Source of the DNA: Enterobacter mori LMG 25706
GTDB taxonomy: Bacteria; Pseudomonadota; Gammaproteobacteria; Enterobacterales; Enterobacteriaceae
Length of the DNA: 64,000 nt
NCBI RefSeq assembly: GCF_000211415.1
Contig: NZ_GL890777.1
Coordinates: 446,091 to 510,090, forward strand
Reading direction: 5' to 3'
The position numbers and the translations under genes were made by a program. A model generated the notes under the pieces. The model was given only the letters and a program-made list of their open reading frames with translations, was not told the DNA's origin and did no database searches. This document shows positions 53,115 through 61,636 of this stretch, in pieces. Position 1 is the stretch's first letter. Every line of letters starts with the position of its first letter.

Positions 53115-53567
53115 ATGGCTCCTAAAACCAAAAACACTCAGAAAGACGATACCGCCACCGACACCAACGGCGAGCCAGCGGTAACGACTGCAGCTGCAGC
53201 TGATACTTCAGCACCTGCACCAGACGTTAACACCGGTTCTGCAGGCGAAGCCGGTGGTGACGGTGATGGTACCGAACCCGGTCCGGACGGCGACGATACG
53301 GATTCAGGTGGTGATGCGAAACAGGACGAAACCCCAGAGGAACGTATGTCAAAACTGACTGGAAAAGTCGCTGCGGTACAAAACGGGCGCGTTGCGGTGA
53401 CGTTCCTTGGCCCGTTCAGCCGCTACAGCCGTGGCGATGTGGCCTGCTTTTACAGCTCCGTCGCTCAGGACATGGTGGACCGAAATATCGCCGTCTGGGC
53501 AAAAGATGCAGAACGCGCCCTTCAACCGAATAAGGACGATGACGCGCATGATACTGACATTGGCTGA
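53115..53567 (+). CDS. Acidic head-region protein
   Basis: A 150-aa protein with a long, disordered Ala/Asp/Gly-rich N-terminus (about 1-75) and a compact C-terminal domain (KLTGKVAAVQNGRVAVTFLGPFSRYSRGDVACFY). Located between capsid and head-tail connector genes. Start 53115 chosen over GTG 53106. A head decoration or completion role is possible but unproven. Confidence 0.7.
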   Translation: MAPKTKNTQKDDTATDTNGEPAVTTAAAADTSAPAPDVNTGSAGEAGGDGDGTEPGPDGDDTDSGGDAKQDETPEERMSKLTGKVAAVQNGRVAVTFLGPFSRYSRGDVACFYSSVAQDMVDRNIAVWAKDAERALQPNKDDDAHDTDIG

Positions 53568-53871
53568 AGCCAAAACCCAGCTGCGCCTCGAGCTGGATTT
53601 TGATGAGCACGACAGCCTGCTGACCAGCCTGATTGGCGCGGCTCAGCGCAGCATCGAGCGCAGCTATTACTGCAGGCTGGTAGAGAATCAGGCACAGCTT
53701 GACGCACTGCCTGACGGCGAGACGGGTTACATCATTGATGAAGATATCAAGCTGGCCGCGAAGATGATGGTCTCGCAGTGGTATCTGAATCCCACCGGCA
53801 CAGCAGAAGGTTCGCCGTCCGATTTGGGCGTTGAGTACCTGCTGTTCCCGCTAATGGAGCATACCGTATGA
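53548..53871 (+). CDS. Head-tail connector (HK97 gp6-like)
   Basis: A 107-aa protein beginning MILTLAEAKTQLRLELDFDEHDSLLTSLIGAAQ, the classic helical start of gp6-like connectors that stack under the portal. It overlaps the previous gene and the next by 4 nt. Start 53548 chosen for distance to AAGGA; ATG 53539 is also possible. Confidence 0.88.
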   Translation: MILTLAEAKTQLRLELDFDEHDSLLTSLIGAAQRSIERSYYCRLVENQAQLDALPDGETGYIIDEDIKLAAKMMVSQWYLNPTGTAEGSPSDLGVEYLLFPLMEHTV

Positions 53872-54209
53872 GTGACCCCCTGCGCCCCGGCGAGCTGAAC
53901 TGCCGGATAACACTCAGCTACGTGGAAACAGAACGCGGTGAGCTCGGCGAGACGCTTCCGGCCCGAGAGGTGATCGCCGGAAAGGCCTGGTCCAGAAAGG
54001 AGCTGGTCCCCGGGCGGAAGGTCCGGACGCTGGACCAGCAGCAGGTCGTCGAAACGTGCCTCTTCACGCTGTACCCGCGCAAGGTTGACGTGGACTGGAA
54101 GGTATCGACAGCGGACCGGGTATATACCGTTCGCAACGTCGAGCGCCTGACGGATCGGATAATCATCACCGGAGAGGCGGATTCACGCCATGATCGAGTC
54201 AGCAATTAA
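53868..54209 (+). CDS. Head closure/head-tail adaptor protein
   Basis: A 113-aa small beta-rich protein (MSDPLRPGELNCRITL...; RVYTVRNVERLTDRIIITGEA) of the SPP1 gp16/phage head-tail joining family. ATG overlaps the preceding stop. It plugs the portal after DNA packaging. Confidence 0.85.
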   Translation: MSDPLRPGELNCRITLSYVETERGELGETLPAREVIAGKAWSRKELVPGRKVRTLDQQQVVETCLFTLYPRKVDVDWKVSTADRVYTVRNVERLTDRIIITGEADSRHDRVSN

Positions 54210-54570
54210 AACCGCTGTGGAGCGGATTACCGGGCTGGATACGTACCCGCTGCTGCTTCCGGATGCGGTGCAGGAAGGCGCGACGTTCCAGCGCATTTCC
54301 GACCCGCAGGTCGGTGACGGACTGAGGCGGACCGGGCTGTCCGAGGTACGGATACAGCTTTCGCTTTATGTTGTCGACCGGTACACGTCGCTGCTTCAGT
54401 TCGACGGGGCGCTCTGGGCTGAATGGAAGGAAATTGTTCATGGCCAGCTGGAAGGTCATCCGGTCCAGTACGTTGAGCGCGGAGGCATACAGCAGGGGAA
54501 AACCACGCTTCCCAACAACCGCATCCAGTACCGGCTGGTTCGCGACTTCATCTTCACCGTTCCGGAGTAA
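54190..54570 (+). CDS. Tail completion protein (DUF3168-like)
   Basis: A 126-aa protein (MIESAIKTAVERITGLDTYPLLLPDAVQEGATFQRIS) resembling DUF3168/gp17-type tail terminators that join the tail tube to the head. It overlaps the preceding gene by 20 nt. Confidence 0.75.
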   Translation: MIESAIKTAVERITGLDTYPLLLPDAVQEGATFQRISDPQVGDGLRRTGLSEVRIQLSLYVVDRYTSLLQFDGALWAEWKEIVHGQLEGHPVQYVERGGIQQGKTTLPNNRIQYRLVRDFIFTVPE

Positions 54571-54575
54571 ACGCC

Positions 54576-54986
54576 ATGCAGATGGACATTAAATTCCCCA
54601 CAGGGAAGGAGTTTGACCGGCTGCTGGAAAGCATCGACAAAAAAGTCGGGGTGAAACTTCTGCGTGATGCCGGACGCGCCGCGCTTGCGGTCGTTGAGCA
54701 GGATATGCGGCAGCACGCCGGTTTTGATGAGGAAAGCATCGGGCCGCACATGCGCGACTCCATCAAAATCCGCAGCACCAACGTGGCAGAGACCTCGCGC
54801 TATAACACTATCGTTACGCTGCGCGTCGGTCCCAGCAAAATTCACCACATGAAAGCGCTGGCGCAGGAGTTCGGTACCGTCAAACAGGTCGCCGCCCCCT
54901 TCATTCGTCCGGCGATGGACTACAACGTTCAAAAAATCCTTAAAGTGCTGGCCGCAGAAATCCGGCTGGGCCTCGAAGGGCGTTAG
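54576..54986 (+). CDS. HK97 gp10-like tail component
   Basis: A 136-aa HK97-gp10 family protein (LLRDAGRAALAVVEQDMRQHAG; APFIRPAMDYNVQKILKVLAAE). It takes part in head-tail joining. In many relatives it precedes the tail terminator gene; here the order is reversed. Confidence 0.85.
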   Translation: MQMDIKFPTGKEFDRLLESIDKKVGVKLLRDAGRAALAVVEQDMRQHAGFDEESIGPHMRDSIKIRSTNVAETSRYNTIVTLRVGPSKIHHMKALAQEFGTVKQVAAPFIRPAMDYNVQKILKVLAAEIRLGLEGR

Positions 54987-55003
54987 CAATCAGGAGAGAG
55001 TAA

Positions 55004-55477
55004 ATGGCAGATCCAGAAATCAAATCCCCGTCAGAGTACGCGGTACTCCCTGCGGGTACCGAGGTTCGCTACGGTCAGAAGGGCGCAACCATTACCACCG
55101 CCGCGCTTCTGCAGAGCGCGATGGGGATTGGGGCAACGGGGAAAAAAGGCACCTTCCTCGAAGTGACGCGCCTCATCGACACAGAGCCGAAATACATGGC
55201 CGACATGGGCGAGGGCGAAGATAAAACGCTCGTATTCATTGACGATCCATCCGATACCGTGCAGGAAGCGCTGCTGAGCGACGCCGATGCGAAAAAAACG
55301 GTGGTCTTCTTCATGAAGTTCCCCAACAAGCGTATTTCAGAAGTCGAACTGGTGCTGGCTGGCTGGAGCCTGCAGGCCGTTGACACGCCGAAAGGCAAAG
55401 TGCTGCAGGTTGAGGTCTACGGCAAGCAGAACAGCGTTAAATGGTCCGTTGAGCAGCCAGCCGGTGGCGGCGAGTAA
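55004..55477 (+). CDS. Major tail tube protein
   Basis: A 157-aa protein directly upstream of the tail chaperone, the usual place of the tube subunit. Beta-rich (YAVLPAGTEVRYGQKGATITTAALLQSAMG; VELVLAGWSLQAVDTPKGKVLQVEVYG). Own ribosome site (AGGAGAGAG). It is followed by a strong hairpin. Confidence 0.85.
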   Translation: MADPEIKSPSEYAVLPAGTEVRYGQKGATITTAALLQSAMGIGATGKKGTFLEVTRLIDTEPKYMADMGEGEDKTLVFIDDPSDTVQEALLSDADAKKTVVFFMKFPNKRISEVELVLAGWSLQAVDTPKGKVLQVEVYGKQNSVKWSVEQPAGGGE

Positions 55478-55487
55478 CCTTCTATTT

Positions 55488-55512
55488 CCCCGCGCCGGTC
55501 GCGGGGCTTTTT
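55488..55512 (+). terminator. Terminator-like hairpin after the tail tube gene
   Basis: CCCCGCG-CCGGT-CGCGGGG stem followed by CTTTTT. Confidence 0.88.
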
Positions 55513-55535
55513 ACTGATGAAACAGGACAAAAAAC

Positions 55536-55880
55536 ATGAACTACAAATCCCTTATCAACCCACTGAATACCACCGTTGAAAAAACGCTCCTTGGCCAGAA
55601 GGTGTATCTTCGCCGCCTGACCAGCGCCGAGCTGGATGACTATAACGACAAAGTTGAAGCCGGACGCCAGGCCAGGCTTCCGTCGCGAGAGTTGTCCGCG
55701 ATGGGGGTCAACCTGTTTCTGGCAGCGCTGGTCAATGAAGACGGCAGCAAGCCAAAAGCCAGCGAACTGCCCACTGCAGACCAGCTGATGGCCGCCCACG
55801 CGAACGCCGATCTTCTCGACGCGGTCACACTCGTTCAGCGCCATTCTTACGGCACGCTGGAGGAAGCCACAAAAAACTAA
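55536..55880 (+). CDS. Tail assembly chaperone (gpG-like)
   Basis: A 114-aa tail assembly chaperone that coats the tape measure during tail assembly (KTLLGQKVYLRRLTSAELDDYNDKVEAG). Its final codons contain a slippery A-AAA-AAC, so a fraction of ribosomes continue into the -1 frame (55877-56119) to make a 194-aa fusion, as with lambda gpG/gpGT. Confidence 0.9.
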   Translation: MNYKSLINPLNTTVEKTLLGQKVYLRRLTSAELDDYNDKVEAGRQARLPSRELSAMGVNLFLAALVNEDGSKPKASELPTADQLMAAHANADLLDAVTLVQRHSYGTLEEATKN

Positions 55881-55933
55881 CCGACTCGTCCCGTCTCAGG
55901 CTGCTGTTCATGCTGGCAGACCGATGGGACGAG
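55871..55933 (+). other. Programmed -1 ribosomal frameshift signal
   Basis: The slippery heptamer A-AAA-AAC (55871-55877) is in frame with the chaperone. After a 7-nt spacer comes an 11-bp stem (55885-55895 with 55923-55933; one G-U pair) whose loop contains a smaller CTGC / GCAG hairpin. Confidence 0.88.
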
Positions 55934-56119
55934 CCGGACCCCCGCAAAATAGCCGAACTTCCGGCGAATATACTGACCCACTGGCAGGCCTATTTCGAAC
56001 TCCTGAGAACGGAGGCCGAAACGTCAGCGCCGGTGCATTCTCCTCCGGTGACTGCTGCGCAATCTGAAAGCGACCAGCAGTTCGCTGACTGCTTCAGGAT
56101 ATTAGGACATGGCTGCTGA
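55877..56119 (+). CDS. Tail chaperone frameshift extension (gpT-like)
   Basis: The -1 frame continuation adds 80 residues (LTDSSRLRLLFMLADRWDEPDPRKIAELPANILTHWQAYFELL...). It has no start of its own that is supported by a ribosome site; the product is expected only as a G-T fusion. It overlaps the tape-measure gene by 11 nt. Confidence 0.85.
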   Translation, partial: LTDSSRLRLLFMLADRWDEPDPRKIAELPANILTHWQAYFELLRTEAETSAPVHSPPVTAAQSESDQQFADCFRILGHGC

Positions 56120-59081
56120 CGTTGCGTCATTGGCTGTCGCGCTGCATCTCAACTCCGCCAGCTTTAAATCACAGTTTGCTGATGCTATGCGAACGGCGGA
56201 CAGCAGCGCCCAGCAATTTAACAGGAAAGTCCAGACGGACAACCAGAAAACCCGGCAGTCGTTTGAAGGGCTGGGAAAGGGGATTACCGGGCTGGACGCC
56301 GACTTTAACAAGCTTGGCAAAACGGTCGACAAGCGCCTGACCGGGCTGGATGAAATGCGCGGTCTGCTGGCCAACATTTCAGCTGGCAGCACGGTTGCCG
56401 GAAGTTCTATCACGACGGCGCTGGTTTCGGCCCTCAGCGAGGGTATGAGCACCGCGCTGGATAACAGCATTACGGGCCTGAAATCACAGCGACAGGCCCA
56501 GATTGAGTTTACTCAGGCGCAGATAAGCGCCGCTCAGGGCTCGATAGAGAACGCCAGGCAGCTGCGTGCTGAAGCTATCGAGAAGCAGAACATCGCGGTA
56601 AAAACCATCGAAGCCGCCCGTGCCGACCGCGAGCGCGCCTTTGCACTCGATGAGCATTTTGCCAAACAGGCCGAGGTGAACAAGCAGTACGGGCTGGCCG
56701 TCAGCTATGAGGCCGAGCACGTTAAAAACGCCAGAACCATTCAGGAGGCGAATCTTGCTGAAGCGAAGGCGAAGGGTAGCCTTGCAGAAGCGACGAAAAC
56801 GGTGCTGGCAGCTGATATCGCCGAGTCTGCCGGGAAGCAGCAGCTGGCCACCTCAACGCGCCAGCTCGCCGTGGCCAGCCAGGAGTTGTCTCTTGGCCAG
56901 CGAGCTGCTGCAGCCAGCGCAGGCCTGCTGCGCGGCGCAATGGCGATGGTCGGCGGTCCTGTCGGGCTGGCCGTTATTGCCGTCGCCGGTGCGGTGACCG
57001 CGATTTACTCGGCCTACTCCAACAGCGAAGCGGTCATTAAAGGGTATACGCAGGCGTTACAGAAATCCGGCCAGCAGTCCGTTATGTCGGTGATGTATCT
57101 CCAGAACCTGACCTCCAGCCTCGGTGATTCAGACCGCGCCGTTAAGGCGGTTACGGCATCCGTGTCGGCGGGTTTCGGTGGCAATATGCTGGAGCAGGTC
57201 GCCAGCCTCGGCACGCGAATGGAGGAAATCGGGCAGAGCTCCGACGATCTCGTGTCGCTGCTGTCGAGCCTGAAAGGCGATCCGCTGCAGGCGCTTCAAA
57301 AGCTGACCGACCAGGGGATTTTGCTCAACGGCAGCATGATAGACCAGATAGTCACGCTCGAGCGCCAGGGGAAAACCTCTGAAGCAACGGCGCTGCTGCA
57401 GCAGGCGGCGATGAATGACCTTGATACCAAACTCAAGGAGCAGGAATCGAACGTAGGTGGGCTGAAAAGCGCGTGGAAATCGCTGAAAGATTTTGTCGCA
57501 GATGCGTTCAAAACGATGGGAGACGCGCACATAGCCACCGCGCAGGCGATGGCTGCGGGTGCAGGTGTTGATCTCGATACCACTCCTGACCCGGCAATCA
57601 AGCAGCGTGAAGAGGCGGAAAAGCAATATCAGGCACAGAAAAAGCAGCGTGAAGAAATCTCGAAGCGCCTTAAGGATGAAAACACGCTTTCAGGGCTGCT
57701 AAAAGCCGGGACATCGCGTGAAAAAGAGCGGGCCGATGCCGTTGCGCTTGTTAATGCCAGTTTCACCAAAGGAACGGCCGAATACACGCAGGCAATGCGC
57801 GGCATCGACAAAATGTATGCCGAGCAGAAAAAATCCCGCGAGAAGGCGTACAGCGACGATGCTGCGACCACGCGCCTGAATCAGCTTCGCCAGGAAGAGG
57901 CCGCGCTGCGGTCCCAGAACGAACAGACCGAGACGCTGCCGCAGCCGGAAAAGAAACTGGCGCAGTTCAACCAGGAAATCGCTGACCTCAAGGAGAAGCG
58001 TATCCTGACCGCTGGCCAGCGCAGCGTTCTGTCGCAGGAAACGGAGCTGCGTCACCAGCTTGAGATTAACGCCAGCCTGGATAAAGCCAACCAGCAGCGC
58101 AAACTCGGCCTTCAGATTCAGGAGCAGAACAAGGAGCTTTATCGCTCAACGCTGCAACTGCAGCAGGAATATGCTAACAGTGCCGCCCAGATGACCATGA
58201 GCTCCGGTGCCTATGACCAGATGGTAGCACAGCAGCAGGTCCGGGAGCGTTTTGCAAAGCCCCGGGAAGAGCAGGATAAAACGATTGCCGATCACAGTTC
58301 CGAACTGTACCGAAAACAAACTGAGGTGCTGAGGGATGAAGAGCAGAAGCAGCTGGAAATTGTCCGTAGCGGTGCAGAGCGGAAAAAGCAGGTAGAAGGG
58401 TCATCGTTTGACGGGATGAAAAAAGGGCTGACGGACTGGCGAGTTAACGCTGAAAACCAGTTCACCCAGGTTCGCGACATTGCCATAAACGCGATGGATG
58501 GCATGGGGACAGCCCTCTGGAATGTTGCGTCGAAGGGAAAGGGAGAGTTCAAATCGCTGGCCGTATCTGTTATCGACGATATTGGCAAGATTATCACGAA
58601 GATGCTGATGCTGAACGCTATCAAATCCGGTGCTTCAGCGCTGGGTGTGAGCAGCTGGTTCGGTTGGGCTGATGGGGGTTATACCGGCGACGGCGGCAAG
58701 CATGACGTCGCCGGTGTGGTTCACCGTGGCGAATGGGTGGTTCCGCAATCTGTGGTCAAGAAGCCTGGCATGCTCAGTTTCCTGAATCAGCTTACTTACG
58801 GCAACGGCTACGCCGAAGGTGGGCTGGTCGGTGGCGGTGTGGCAAAACCATCCCGAGATTCGTATTTGCAGCCCTCTGCTGACCTGGGCAACGTCCATTT
58901 TTCTTTAACTATTCCGCTGCAGGTCATTCAGCAGGGCGGCGCGAGCCAGGAACCTTCCTCAAAAAGCCAGGAGCTTCTGACCAGCGAGACCAAAGCCCGA
59001 CTCAAGCAGTTTGTTATTGAAACGCTTGATCGCGAACTGGCCAACGGAGGCATGATTGACACCAAAATGAGGACGGCCTGA
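56109..59081 (+). CDS. Tape measure protein
   Basis: A 990-aa protein that sets tail length and probably helps DNA cross the inner membrane. Long Ala/Gln-rich coiled coil (about 120-260), a hydrophobic stretch (about 275-305, GAMAMVGGPVGLAVIAVAGAVTAIY), further coiled coil (about 500-740) and a conserved C-terminal domain with WFGWADGGYTGDGGKHDVAGVVHRGEWVVPQ. It overlaps gpM by TGATG. Confidence 0.95.
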   Translation: MAADVASLAVALHLNSASFKSQFADAMRTADSSAQQFNRKVQTDNQKTRQSFEGLGKGITGLDADFNKLGKTVDKRLTGLDEMRGLLANISAGSTVAGSSITTALVSALSEGMSTALDNSITGLKSQRQAQIEFTQAQISAAQGSIENARQLRAEAIEKQNIAVKTIEAARADRERAFALDEHFAKQAEVNKQYGLAVSYEAEHVKNARTIQEANLAEAKAKGSLAEATKTVLAADIAESAGKQQLATSTRQLAVASQELSLGQRAAAASAGLLRGAMAMVGGPVGLAVIAVAGAVTAIYSAYSNSEAVIKGYTQALQKSGQQSVMSVMYLQNLTSSLGDSDRAVKAVTASVSAGFGGNMLEQVASLGTRMEEIGQSSDDLVSLLSSLKGDPLQALQKLTDQGILLNGSMIDQIVTLERQGKTSEATALLQQAAMNDLDTKLKEQESNVGGLKSAWKSLKDFVADAFKTMGDAHIATAQAMAAGAGVDLDTTPDPAIKQREEAEKQYQAQKKQREEISKRLKDENTLSGLLKAGTSREKERADAVALVNASFTKGTAEYTQAMRGIDKMYAEQKKSREKAYSDDAATTRLNQLRQEEAALRSQNEQTETLPQPEKKLAQFNQEIADLKEKRILTAGQRSVLSQETELRHQLEINASLDKANQQRKLGLQIQEQNKELYRSTLQLQQEYANSAAQMTMSSGAYDQMVAQQQVRERFAKPREEQDKTIADHSSELYRKQTEVLRDEEQKQLEIVRSGAERKKQVEGSSFDGMKKGLTDWRVNAENQFTQVRDIAINAMDGMGTALWNVASKGKGEFKSLAVSVIDDIGKIITKMLMLNAIKSGASALGVSSWFGWADGGYTGDGGKHDVAGVVHRGEWVVPQSVVKKPGMLSFLNQLTYGNGYAEGGLVGGGVAKPSRDSYLQPSADLGNVHFSLTIPLQVIQQGGASQEPSSKSQELLTSETKARLKQFVIETLDRELANGGMIDTKMRTA

Positions 59082-59437
59082 TGGCATTGCAGACGTTTAC
59101 CTGGTCTCCGCGTAATGGCCCCGCGGGAGACTTTAAGTACCGAACCAGCAGCGTACAATACGGCGATGGCTATGAGGCGGTAACCGGAGAGGGTATTAAC
59201 CCGGAGACGCAGTTATGGCCATTAACGTTCACCGGTATGAATGAGGATATGAAGCCGGTGCTGAAGTTTTTGCGCGAGCATGGCGAAGTCAAAGCATTCA
59301 AATGGACCAACCCTTTGGGTGAACTTGGACTCTTCCGCGCATCGCAACTGAAGGTCACGGCTCTTGATTTTGCACGAATGACTATATCAGTCACTTTCTC
59401 AACGGCATATCGGGCCGAGCCAATAGTGCAAACCTAA
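59081..59437 (+). CDS. Minor tail protein (gpM-like)
   Basis: A 118-aa lambda gpM homologue (FTWSPRNGPAGDFKYRTSSVQYGDGYEAVTGEGINP), forming part of the distal tail tip. Start overlaps the tape measure stop. Confidence 0.92.
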   Translation: MALQTFTWSPRNGPAGDFKYRTSSVQYGDGYEAVTGEGINPETQLWPLTFTGMNEDMKPVLKFLREHGEVKAFKWTNPLGELGLFRASQLKVTALDFARMTISVTFSTAYRAEPIVQT

Positions 59438-59464
59438 CCAATTAATTATTTATCCATTCATATC

Positions 59465-59488
59465 AAACCCCGGATTACGGGGTTTTTT
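59465..59488 (+). terminator. Terminator-like hairpin after gpM
   Basis: AAACCCCG-GATTA-CGGGGTTT stem followed by further T residues. Confidence 0.88.
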
Positions 59489-59519
59489 ATAGGTGTAGTG
59501 TCCTGTACGTGAGGAAGCT

Positions 59520-60269
59520 ATGAGCATTACTGCTGACGATCAAAAACTCGAGCCCGGCAATCAGATCACCCTGTTCGAAGTTGACGGCACCGCCTTCGGT
59601 GCCGATGTTCTCTATTTCCACAACCACGCAGTAGCGTACACGGAAGAAGAAGTTCTCGCTGCCGGTGATGATGAATCGAAGCTCCCGGGTAAGCCGATTT
59701 ACTGGCAGGGCATCAGATACGATCTCTGGCCATGCCAGATTGAGGATATTGAAGCCAACGGTGACGGAACGCCTGTGTCGCCAAAATTATCCGTTGGGAA
59801 TCTGGACGGTTCGATCTCCGCGCTGTGCCACCTTTTTCAGGATATGAAGCAGGCAAAGGTCACCATCCACCGAACGTATGCGCATTACCTCGATGCCAGT
59901 AATTTCCCGGACGGGAACTCACAAGCCGATCCGACTGCCGAGCAGCTGGAGGTGTTTTACATCGACAGCAAAACTGCGGATAACGAAACGGACGTCCAGT
60001 TCAAGCTCAGCTCGCCTGTTGACGTGACCGGGCAGAAGGTTCCGGCCAGACAAATGACCAGCCGTTGCGCCTGGTGCCTGCAGGGCCAGTATCGCGGTGC
60101 GGACTGCGGTTACACCGGCACGAAGTATTTCGACAAGCTCGGCAACCCGGTTGATAACCCTGCAGATGATGTCTGCTCCGGAACGGTCGTAGGCTGCAAG
60201 CTGCGCTGGGGGGAAGATGAGCAGCTGCCGTTTGGCGGTTTTCCGGCAATTGCGATCACGAGGATTTAA
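59520..60269 (+). CDS. Minor tail protein (gpL-like, iron-sulfur)
   Basis: A 249-aa lambda gpL homologue. The C-terminal domain has four spaced cysteines (CAWCLQGQYRGADCGYTG... DVCSGTVVGCKLRWGE), the region that holds an Fe-S cluster in lambda gpL. Tail tip component; 2 nt from the gpK-like gene. Confidence 0.92.
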   Translation: MSITADDQKLEPGNQITLFEVDGTAFGADVLYFHNHAVAYTEEEVLAAGDDESKLPGKPIYWQGIRYDLWPCQIEDIEANGDGTPVSPKLSVGNLDGSISALCHLFQDMKQAKVTIHRTYAHYLDASNFPDGNSQADPTAEQLEVFYIDSKTADNETDVQFKLSSPVDVTGQKVPARQMTSRCAWCLQGQYRGADCGYTGTKYFDKLGNPVDNPADDVCSGTVVGCKLRWGEDEQLPFGGFPAIAITRI

Positions 60270-60271
60270 TT

Positions 60272-60988
60272 ATGCTCAGCCAGCGACTTATTAGCGCCAT
60301 TGAAAAACACGCTGCTGCAGCCTATCCCAATGAATGCTGTGGCCTGATTATTCGCACCACGCGCCAGCGCCGGTACATCCCCTGCAGTAATTCACACGAA
60401 AATCCCTCTGAGCACTTCATGATATCTGCGCAGGTCTGGGCCGATGCTGAGGATATGGGGGAGGTGCTGGCCATCGTTCATTCACATCCGGATGCGGGGC
60501 CGCACGCTTCCTCTGACGACCTGAAGTCGTGCCATGACTCCGGATTGCCCTGGGTGATCATGTCGTGGCCAGGCGGTGAGTACACGGTGACAACACCGGC
60601 AGATACACCACCGATTCTCAAGCGGCCCTTTGTACACGGTAGTTGGGATTGCTACGGGCTCATCCGGGACTGGTATCAGCAGGAATGGGGCATCGAATTG
60701 CCTGATTTTCACCGTGACGACAACTGGTGGACGCGTGGCGAAAACCTTTACGTAAAACACTATGCCGAAGCGGGATTTTATTCTCACGCCGACGAGCTGC
60801 AGGTAGGGGATGTGATCCTGATGCAGTACAAGGCAGAAGAAATCAATCATGCAGGCATCTATCTGGGCGACGGGAAAATGCTGCACCACATGTACGGCAA
60901 ACTGAGCGAAGTCGTTCCCTACGGCGGCATGTGGCGCGAGAGAACAATGTTGACACTGAGGTACCAGAATGGCGATGAACACAGTTGA
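60272..60988 (+). CDS. Tail tip peptidase (gpK-like, JAMM plus NlpC/P60)
   Basis: A 238-aa two-domain protein: an N-terminal JAMM/MPN metalloprotease domain (AIVHSHPDAGPHASSDDL, with Glu in NECCGL) and a C-terminal NlpC/P60 peptidoglycan hydrolase domain (Cys in GSWDCYGLIRDWY, His in INHAGIYLGDGKMLHH). Needed for tail tip assembly and probably local wall opening at infection. Confidence 0.93.
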   Translation: MLSQRLISAIEKHAAAAYPNECCGLIIRTTRQRRYIPCSNSHENPSEHFMISAQVWADAEDMGEVLAIVHSHPDAGPHASSDDLKSCHDSGLPWVIMSWPGGEYTVTTPADTPPILKRPFVHGSWDCYGLIRDWYQQEWGIELPDFHRDDNWWTRGENLYVKHYAEAGFYSHADELQVGDVILMQYKAEEINHAGIYLGDGKMLHHMYGKLSEVVPYGGMWRERTMLTLRYQNGDEHS

Positions 60989-61571
60989 GAAAATCGTGCT
61001 TGTGCGGCTCTATGGCAAGCTCGGCACTTTATTTGGACGTGAGCACCGCCTTTCAGTTTCCTCTGTGCGGGAGGCTATCAGGGCGCTCTGTATCATGCTC
61101 CCCGGCTTTGAGCGCTGGCTCGATACGAGTGAAGGACGCGGCGTGACCTACAGCGTGTTTAACGGCTCCCGCAACGTGACTGCAGAAGAGCTGCGCCTGA
61201 GCGGTGTGCATGACGTTATCAGGATTGCGCCGGTCATTATCGGCAGTAAAAAGGCGGGGGGGTTCCAGACCATCTTCGGCGCTGTGCTGGTAGCGGTTGG
61301 CTTTGCGCTGAGCTTTACGCCAGCAGCAGTGGCCTCGCCGTTCCTCTACAAAATGGGGGCGGCGATGATGCTTGGGGGCGTTGTCCAGATGCTCACGCCC
61401 AGCGGCACTCAGGGCATGACGATGGACTCCGGCGATACCCGGAAAAGCTATTCGTTTGGCTCCCCAATCAACCAGTCTGCAGCGGGGAACGGCGTCAATC
61501 TTCTCTACGGTAAGCGTCTTGTCGCCGGTGTTCTTATCAGCGGCGGCATCTACGCAGAAGAACAGCAATAA
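60969..61571 (+). CDS. Tail tip assembly protein (gpI-like)
   Basis: A 200-aa gpI homologue with an N-terminal ubiquitin-like beta-grasp fold (VRLYGKLGTLFGREHRLSVSSVREAIRAL) and Gly-rich hydrophobic C-terminal part. It overlaps gpK by 20 nt, as K and I do in lambda-like phages. Confidence 0.9.
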   Translation: MAMNTVEKIVLVRLYGKLGTLFGREHRLSVSSVREAIRALCIMLPGFERWLDTSEGRGVTYSVFNGSRNVTAEELRLSGVHDVIRIAPVIIGSKKAGGFQTIFGAVLVAVGFALSFTPAAVASPFLYKMGAAMMLGGVVQMLTPSGTQGMTMDSGDTRKSYSFGSPINQSAAGNGVNLLYGKRLVAGVLISGGIYAEEQQ

Positions 61572-61597
61572 CGCTTATCTCGCAACATGTTTAATTC

Positions 61598-61620
61598 TCC
61601 CGCTCAGGCGGGATTTTTTT
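61598..61620 (+). terminator. Terminator-like hairpin between gpI and gpJ
   Basis: TCCCGC / GCGGGA stem followed by seven T residues. Confidence 0.88.
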
Positions 61621-61636
61621 TGCCCGGAGTTTGCAT

